Origin: JAYODW01 sp038116745
GTDB taxonomy: Bacteria; Pseudomonadota; Gammaproteobacteria; Ga0077536
Direction: 5' to 3'
NCBI GenBank assembly: GCA_038116745.1
Contig: JAYODW010000054.1
Coordinates: forward strand, 1-29,030
Length of the DNA: 29,030 nt
Shown piece after piece: positions 24,271 through 29,030 of the stretch (the first letter of the stretch is position 1; the number at the start of each line of letters is the position of its first letter). A program made the position numbers and the translations under genes. The notes under the pieces are model-generated. The model had not been told where the DNA came from. It searched no databases and was given only the letters and a program-made list of their open reading frames with translations.

Positions 24271-25380
24271 GGTCATCGAGCTTATCAGCAGGCGTTCGAA
24301 AATCGAGAGTTTTTCTCGGTCTTGTATTCAGCCTGTGCGCGATCTTGTTTAGGTCCTGCTGCGAAAAGCCGGAAAGGCTGCATCCTTTCGGAAAATACTG
24401 TCGCAGTAGGCCCTTTGTATTTTCGTTGGAGCCACGCTGCCCGGGACTTCACGGATCGCAGAAATAGACATTCATGTCGGTCGCGATGGAGAACTTTGTA
24501 GGCGATACCATCCCTGTGCCTAGATCCCAGGTGAGACTTAGTTGCCACAAAACCGGAAGCTTGTTCATCTGTCGGGAAAGCGCCGATAGACCGTCGTCGG
24601 TTTTCTTGATCCTTACTTTGACCAAGGCCGTGTATCGGGTTTGCCGCTCGACCAGCGTTGCAATTTGGCTGTTGCTCTAACCAATGACGAGATCACCTTC
24701 CCAATGACCAGGAACTGCACGATCCTCGATGTCAGCGGGTCGCTCACTGATAGATACACCGTCAACGATCTGACCTCGAGTGCCTGGCAAATGCGGCTTC
24801 GCGTGCCTGAACTTTCGCTTGGTACGCAGATGCTTTCGCAAGTCTTTACGAAATACGCCTGGTGTTCGAATAAACAGGCTCTTATAGATTGTTTCGTGAG
24901 ACACACGCCGGCTCTTGTCTTCAGGGCAAGTTCGCTCTAGCCACCCCGATGTCTGTTCAGGGGACCAATCCAGCAGCAGCTTACCTCTGACGATTCGATA
25001 CAGTGGTTTATGTTTGGTAAGCAAGCACACTTTCCGCCGCCTTGCGCGTCTTCTGACGCTAGCCTGTGCTTCGGTGCGCGATACCGCTCTGAACCGCCAT
25101 TACGTTTCAGTTCGCGGCTGATTGTTGGAGGGCTACGGAACAATTGGTCAGCAATGGCTCTCAAACTGCGGCCAGCGCCCACGCTCCTGGAAAGCTCCTC
25201 GCGATCCTCTAACGTCAATGACGAAGGTCGTGATGTCCGCGGTCTGGGTTTAATCCCACCGTGATCGCGCAGATATGAGAACACCGGCACTGGCGGCTTG
25301 CGCACAGCGCGCGCAATCACAGTCATGAGCTGCCCTTATTGCCATCGCTCCCAGATAACTGCCTTCTTGGCCTCATTCAT
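24260..25380 (-). pseudogene. IS30-family transposase, disrupted
   Basis: The N terminus begins MNEAKKAVIWERWQ at 25380 and is stopped by TAA at codon 15. It resumes with TVIARAVRKPPVPVFSYLRDHGG and the helix-turn-helix region SLRAIADQLFRSPPTISREL. A frameshift near 25030 leads to LLDWSPEQTSGWLERT and VSHETIYKSLF, then GHWEGDLVIG (first catalytic aspartate) and an in-frame TAG. TLVERQTRYTALVKV and SLTWD (second aspartate) follow. Further shifts lead to GQRGSNENT (catalytic glutamate) and a C terminus RPRKTLDFRTPADKLDDLSR ending at 24260. All domains remain but at least two stops and two or more frameshifts make it non-functional. Confidence 0.85.
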
Positions 25381-25430
25381 CCGATCTGACTCCTGCATTC
25401 CTAACCTCCATACGAGTTGCATTATGGGAG

Positions 25431-25456
25431 TGTTGCAGTGTCCGGTTGAATCCAAG
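25431..25456 (-). repeat. IS30-family terminal inverted repeat, right
   Basis: Reads GGTTGAATCCAAG at its outer end, the mirror of the left repeat. It defines the element's right boundary about 50 bases upstream of the transposase start. Confidence 0.75.
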
Positions 25457-25624
25457 ACCGATAATGTACGGGGGGATTACCGCGTGACGCCTGCCGGAGC
25501 CCTCCATCAAGCTAGAGTCTCTAACCTACAGGGGTCCACTGGACCGGGAAGCTCTCGCATCGACCGGCACAGGCGATTCCTCTATCGTACATTGGTCATG
25601 CCATGAGCCCGCACAGGCACATCC

Positions 25625-26800
25625 ATGAAGATCGACAAACGCAATCCGCTTCACTGGCTCTACCTCGCCCGGTTCGCATTCAACGTGCTTGTGGCCATGC
25701 TCCTGCGGGCGTGGCGCAGCGGACGCGGCAACGCCGACGCACGGCCGCTGGTGTTGCTCTACGGGCACCAGCTGAACGGCAACCTCGCAAGCCTTTACAC
25801 GGCGCTGCGGGCCGATGCGGCGGCGCCGTGCGAGGTAGTTTTCCTGACCATGGATCCGGCCTATCGGCGTGAGTTAGCGGCGGCGGGTACGGCAGTCGTT
25901 GGGGCGCTCGGTTGGGAAGGTGTGCTGGCCTTGGCCCGGGCACGTGTGCTCGTTTCCGACCACGGTCTGCATGTGATGAGCCTCTTGCCGCGCGTTAGCA
26001 GCATCCGCTTTGTCGATGTCTGGCACGGCGTGCCGTTCAAGGGCTGGGACGCGCATGACTTCGCCGCGCAGCACGCTTACGACGAAGTATGGGTGAGTTC
26101 GGAGCTGATTCGTCGGTTCTACATCGAGCGCTTTGGCTTCAAGCCCGAACAAGTCCATGCGACAGGCTATGGACGTACCGATCGCCTGGTCCGCCGCGAC
26201 GAGAACCAGGCGACACTGCGCCGCGCCATCGGGGCCCCGCCCGCACCGACCCGCCTGATCCTGTTCGCCCCGACCTGGCAGCATGGCAGCGCCGCGCACA
26301 CTATTTTCCCGTTCGAGAGCGCACCAGAGGTTTTCCTTGCCGCGCTTGCGCGACTGTGCGCCGCGCGTGGCGCGGTCTGCCTGTTCCGCACCCACCTGAA
26401 CACGCGGGCCGTGGCAGTACCAGCAGACGGGCCCTTCCTGTTTGTGCCGCAGGATCGCTTCCCCGATTCAGAGGGCGTTCTGCTGGTCAGCGACCTGCTG
26501 GTGTGCGACTGGTCGTCGATCGCCTTTGATTTCCTGGTGCTGCAACGGCCGACAATATTCCTCGATGTGCCGGCTCCGTTTACGAAGGGCTTCACCCTCG
26601 GCCCCGAGTATCGCTTCGGAGCGATCGCGGGCGACCTCGCCATGCTGTGTGCGTGCCTCGATCGCTATCTCGCCGATCCCGCGGCCTACGCACGCGAGCA
26701 TGGTGCGCGCGTGCGCAAGGTCATGGCCGCGGCCTACGATGACCGTGCCGATGGGCAGGCCGCCGCGCGCTATGTGGCGCGCTTGCGCAGCTTGTTGTGA
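25625..26800 (+). CDS. CDP-glycerol glycerophosphotransferase (TagB/TagF-like)
   Basis: A 391-residue enzyme expected to move glycerol phosphate from CDP-glycerol to a glycan or lipid-linked acceptor at the inner face of the membrane. Family motifs are LVSDHGLH (109-116), VDVWHGVPFKGWD (130-142) with H134 as the conserved histidine of WHG, GYGRTDRL, FAPTWQHG (270 region) and LLVCDWSSIAFDFLVLQRPTIFLDVP near the C terminus. An N-terminal hydrophobic patch (about 10-28) may aid membrane contact. The start is the first ATG in frame, with only a weak CAGG upstream. Known from Gram-positive teichoic acid synthesis but also found in some Gram-negative capsules. Convergent with the TagD-like gene. 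Polymerase versus single-addition activity cannot be told. Confidence 0.9.
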   Translation: MKIDKRNPLHWLYLARFAFNVLVAMLLRAWRSGRGNADARPLVLLYGHQLNGNLASLYTALRADAAAPCEVVFLTMDPAYRRELAAAGTAVVGALGWEGVLALARARVLVSDHGLHVMSLLPRVSSIRFVDVWHGVPFKGWDAHDFAAQHAYDEVWVSSELIRRFYIERFGFKPEQVHATGYGRTDRLVRRDENQATLRRAIGAPPAPTRLILFAPTWQHGSAAHTIFPFESAPEVFLAALARLCAARGAVCLFRTHLNTRAVAVPADGPFLFVPQDRFPDSEGVLLVSDLLVCDWSSIAFDFLVLQRPTIFLDVPAPFTKGFTLGPEYRFGAIAGDLAMLCACLDRYLADPAAYAREHGARVRKVMAAAYDDRADGQAAARYVARLRSLL

Positions 26801-26819
26801 GCGCCCGGCAGCCCACCTT

Positions 26820-26841
26820 ACGGCCCGCTCACGGCCCGCTC
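26820..26841. repeat. Perfect 11-bp tandem duplication
   Basis: ACGGCCCGCTC occurs twice in a row (26820-26830 and 26831-26841). The stop codon of the TagD-like gene falls at its centre (26829-26831), so slippage here would change that protein's last residues. Confidence 0.9.
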
Positions 26842-27224
26842 TGGATCCTCTCAATCACCTCGGTGGTCGATACTGACGGCGTGCGCGGCAGATAGGACAC
26901 CTTACAGAGTGCGGCATATGCATCGAAACGCCCCTGCCAGTCATCGCCCATTACGAGGATGTCGGCACGATAGTGACGAATGTACTCACCCTTGGCCTCG
27001 AGGCTGTGTTCGTCGAAGACCTCGTCTACACAGCGCAGAGCGCTGATGATGGCCTTCCGATCGTGTTCGGAATAGATCGGATTGCGGCCCTTCTTGACGT
27101 GGTTCAACGCATCGGTGGAGACGCCAACGACTAGGTAGTCGCCCAGCGCGCGCGCGCGTTCGAGCAGGCGCAAGTGGCCGAGGTGGAAGACATCGTAGGT
27201 GCCGAAGGTGATGACGCGTTTCAT
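26829..27224 (-). CDS. tagD: Glycerol-3-phosphate cytidylyltransferase (TagD-like)
   Basis: A 131-residue nucleotidyltransferase that makes CDP-glycerol from CTP and glycerol 3-phosphate. The nucleotide-binding motif HLGH is at 14-17 within TFGTYDVFHLGHLRLLERA, VGVSTDALN follows, MGDDWQGRFD (92-101) is typical of TagD, and the C-terminal signature RTPSVSTTEVI (114-124) matches the family's RTxGxSTT. The ATG at 27224 is chosen over an upstream TTG at 27236. Length matches the family (about 130). It supplies the donor for the converging glycerophosphotransferase, 28 bases away stop to stop. Related cytidylyl- or adenylyltransferases (ethanolamine, heptose) are less likely given this neighbour. 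Confidence 0.9.
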   Translation of the reverse strand: MKRVITFGTYDVFHLGHLRLLERARALGDYLVVGVSTDALNHVKKGRNPIYSEHDRKAIISALRCVDEVFDEHSLEAKGEYIRHYRADILVMGDDWQGRFDAYAALCKVSYLPRTPSVSTTEVIERIQSGP

Positions 27225-27296
27225 TTCCGTCGTCAAATAACTCGAGACTCAGTCGTGTGGTCGCTAGCGGAGGGTTTGGCGCGTTGGGCCAGTGCT

Positions 27297-27890
27297 TAGT
27301 TTAAGTTCACGCTGCTGGCTTTGAGCTTTCCCGGCAGGTGGTAGTGTTCGAGTGACGGGAGATCCTTCATCTTCTGATGTCAGCGCTCTATCTTGCCGCA
27401 CATCGCAGGATGATAGAGCGCACAACGGACGTGTGTCATGCGCTTGTACTTAAGCGAGTCACCCACGTCACTGGCGGCATCGCTCGAACCGTCCTCGAAC
27501 AACAGCCGATGCAGGTGTTTGAGCATCGCCCAGCCGACTCCTGATGCAGCAAGCGCCCGTTCCAGCGTGTCCGTGACATTGCTAGCCCTTGTGGTTGTGC
27601 ACGCCTTTCACGCAGTGATATTGCTGGAAGCAGCATTCAGCACTCTAGAGTGAAAGAACCACCCTCAGCTAACGATCTTGAGATCGGTGAAGCCCGTCCG
27701 CCAGAGGTGGCGTGGGGCGACCGTCTTCTCGTGGAACTCGTCAGCTGCAAGCATGACCCGGAAAGCGCCCCTATCAGGTCCTGAGCCTTCACCAGCCGGT
27801 AAACGCTGGCCGCAGTGACAAATAGCCCCGTTCATGGATGCAGGGCAGGCTGTCATGGCCAACCGGGGAGAGCGAAAAATCCGGATCTTG
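27297..27890 (-). pseudogene. IS3-family transposase (orfB) remnant D, heavily decayed
   Basis: Read on the minus strand across frames, this stretch retains the backbone of an IS3-type orfB: TAASVYRLVKAQDLIGA, then ADEFHEKTVAP and LWRTGFTDLKIVS (family LWQTDFTYLKV, with the aspartate lost), a stop, GWFF, ERALAASG, and LLFEDGSSDAASDVGDSL (family LLSDNGxxYxxxDLxxxL). MTHVRCALYHPAMCGKIER (catalytic glutamate) and MKDLPSLEHYHLPGKL follow. It carries several stops and frameshifts and lacks orfA and recognisable ends. It fills the gap between the TagD-like gene and the PRTase-like gene; nothing else is seen there. Confidence 0.78.
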
Positions 27891-27912
27891 CGGCGCAGAC
27901 TTCGGCATCGCC

Positions 27913-28920
27913 TCAGGCCTCGTTTCCTTCGCCGAGCACGGCACGCAGCCGGTCGATCTGACGCGCAGCCAGCGCGTCCAGGTCGACCCCCGCAAACCTG
28001 GCGGGATCGAGCTCGGGGGCTCTTTCGCGAAGCTGCTGCTCGAAAGTCATGCCGCGCTCGGCGAGGGCCGCCACCTCGCGCCAGTAATGCACCACGTCGT
28101 CGAGATATTCAGGCAGGCAGAATGCCCGCGAGCCGGCGTCGTAGATAACACAGCGTTCCAGCGGAAACGCCGGGTCTACGTACTGGCTTTCCACGAACTC
28201 GGGCGCCATGAGTGCACCGTAGCGCACGAGATCAGTTCCCGTGATCCTGATGGACAAGGGCGTGAGCGGCGAAGGCACGGTGAAGCGTCCCTCCAGGTAA
28301 CACACGGTTGTCGTGCGATAGCGCGGAAAAACCTCGCGGCAGCGCGCATCAAGCTCGGCGAGCACTTCCTCTGTCTTAATTCCACCGATAGTGAACACGA
28401 GCATCGATTCCAGCTCGACCTGATCGTGCGCAGCCTGCTGCACCAGCGTGTCCAGCCCGTAACGCAGGCTGGTACCGCTGGCAACGACATCCCCGGCAAC
28501 AATCTGGGCGCGCGCGGGCAGGAAAATCTTGTTGTAGCCGCTTTCCACAATGCGCCAGCTTTCCGGATCCTGAGCGTCGCGTTCCCGCTGTGCGCTGACG
28601 AACGACGAGCCATGCAGGTTCCATCCAAAAGCGCCGGCCGCCGCTTCTCGGAGTCCAAAATTGAGGCCACCACGCAGAATGTGATGAATCACCGTCCTGT
28701 GCTGCTGCAGCGGGCAGCACCCGATCCCGCCGAGCAGCTCGAGCGCGCGCTGGCATGCTGCCCGTAATTTCTGCGTGTAGTCCCAGCCCAGCACCAGAGA
28801 TTCGTTACAGATCGCGCGCGTTTCCGGCGCCGTGAATATCAGCCTCTGCACTTGCCCGGGCGGAGAGCTAGTGATCTCGTAGAGCGCGCTTCCCGCATTT
28901 TCTGCCAGCCGCTTCAGCAT
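27913..28920 (-). CDS. Phosphoribosyltransferase-fold protein of unknown function
   Basis: A 335-residue protein. Two segments point to a type I phosphoribosyltransferase core: HHILRGGLNFGLREA (79-93) and IVAGDVVASGTSLRYGLDTLV (140-160). The latter resembles the PRPP loop (hydrophobic run, acidic residue, then A-S/T-G-T-S), though with one acidic residue where two are usual. The C-terminal 130 residues, including YLDDVVHYWREVAAL, are an extension I do not recognise. GAGGT lies eight bases before the ATG at 28920. A purine or pyrimidine salvage role is not supported: the protein is longer than those enzymes and the neighbours are unrelated. It likely follows the partial upstream gene in one transcript. 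Confidence 0.7.
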   Translation of the reverse strand: MLKRLAENAGSALYEITSSPPGQVQRLIFTAPETRAICNESLVLGWDYTQKLRAACQRALELLGGIGCCPLQQHRTVIHHILRGGLNFGLREAAAGAFGWNLHGSSFVSAQRERDAQDPESWRIVESGYNKIFLPARAQIVAGDVVASGTSLRYGLDTLVQQAAHDQVELESMLVFTIGGIKTEEVLAELDARCREVFPRYRTTTVCYLEGRFTVPSPLTPLSIRITGTDLVRYGALMAPEFVESQYVDPAFPLERCVIYDAGSRAFCLPEYLDDVVHYWREVAALAERGMTFEQQLRERAPELDPARFAGVDLDALAARQIDRLRAVLGEGNEA

Positions 28921-28975
28921 GATCAGACCTCGATAACCCCCATGCCTCGCGCAGGCCCGTCCGCTGCGCAGTCTG

Positions 28976-29030
28976 TCAGCGCGGCGCCTTCAGCTGTTCC
29001 TGAAGTCGCTCGATAAGCGCCCGCTCTGCT
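28976..29030 (-). CDS. C-terminal end of an upstream gene, cut by the window edge
   Basis: The last 17 codons of a minus-strand frame ending ERALIERLQEQLKAPR, a helical charged tail typical of a real protein end. The stop lies about 55 bases before the PRTase-like start. A second frame ending at 28923 is also open but is alanine/glycine-rich and less protein-like. Product unknown. Confidence 0.4.
   Translation of the reverse strand, partial: AERALIERLQEQLKAPR

Larger units (their letters stand above)
24245..25456 (-). mobile_element. IS30-family insertion sequence, full length but inactive
   Basis: About 1.2 kb bounded by terminal inverted repeats and filled by one decayed IS30-type transposase gene on the minus strand. 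Length and layout match the family. No clear short target duplication is visible at the ends. Its left end cuts the IS3-type remnant C, so it inserted later than that element. Confidence 0.8.

Noticed and set aside
15069..25516. CATCAAGCTAG occurs near 15069 and near 25504, both by island breakpoints
   Set aside because: An 11-base match is expected many times by chance in a 29-kb window, and the flanks do not agree, so it is not called an attachment site.
18900..25624. Possible CRISPR array or defence island in the gene-poor stretches
   Set aside because: No regularly spaced repeats or defence genes are present; the stretches are explained by decayed insertion sequences.
26829..27224. TagD-like gene read as a heptose or ethanolamine nucleotidyltransferase
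   Set aside because: Length of 131 residues, the GDDW and RTPSVSTT motifs and the adjacent CDP-glycerol transferase favour glycerol-3-phosphate cytidylyltransferase.
27838..28767. 309-codon plus-strand frame opposite the PRTase-like gene
   Set aside because: Composition of a shadow frame; the minus-strand frame has a ribosome site and PRTase-like motifs.

Overview
The window looks like a chromosomal segment of a GC-rich, Gram-negative proteobacterium, most likely an aerobic, environmental gammaproteobacterium. That assignment is inferred from gene content (a secreted PQQ/heme dehydrogenase, luciferase-like flavin monooxygenases, tandem GFA domains, an SPFH/NfeD pair, an SDR). No rRNA or tRNA gene was seen, and nothing here fixes a genus.

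Positions 1-15051 are ordinary, densely packed core sequence with clear Shine-Dalgarno sites. In order they hold: a PQQ-dependent quinohemoprotein dehydrogenase (+), a carboxymuconolactone-decarboxylase-like protein (-), a sodium:solute symporter (+), an NfeD-SPFH/stomatin operon (-), two luciferase-like monooxygenases (-), a membrane-anchored protein of unknown function (-), a two-domain GFA protein (+), a VOC protein plus epoxide-hydrolase-like enzyme operon (-), an SDR that has lost its catalytic triad (+), an Asp-box beta-propeller (+), and a secreted esterase with a MopE-like calcium-type motif (+).

From about 15052 to 27900 the character changes to a surface-glycan island riddled with decayed insertion sequences. 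The junction falls just after the esterase stop codon, where the 3' end of a decapitated sulfotransferase gene begins. A plus-strand block follows: a TOD1/DUF616-type glycosyltransferase, a methyltransferase with an apparent CTG start, a GT2 glycosyltransferase and a Stealth-family sugar-phosphate transferase. It converges on a minus-strand block: an ABC exporter with fused membrane and ATPase domains, a methyltransferase and a GT4 glycosyltransferase. Beyond an IS cluster lie a CDP-glycerol glycerophosphotransferase (+) and a convergent TagD-like glycerol-3-phosphate cytidylyltransferase (-). Together these suggest assembly and export of a phosphate-bridged, possibly glycerol-phosphate-decorated polysaccharide. 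The polymer itself is inferred, not shown.

The IS remnants sit at 18981-19754 (two IS3-family fragments), 23649-25456 (an IS3-family fragment interrupted by a complete-length but dead IS30-family element with matching terminal repeats) and about 27297-27890 (a badly decayed IS3-family orfB). After the last one comes an unusual phosphoribosyltransferase-fold protein (27913-28920, -) and the C-terminal end of an upstream gene cut by the window edge. I found no CRISPR array, prophage, origin or riboswitch. The best candidates for something less described are the Gram-negative CDP-glycerol/Stealth glycan locus and the PRTase-like gene.
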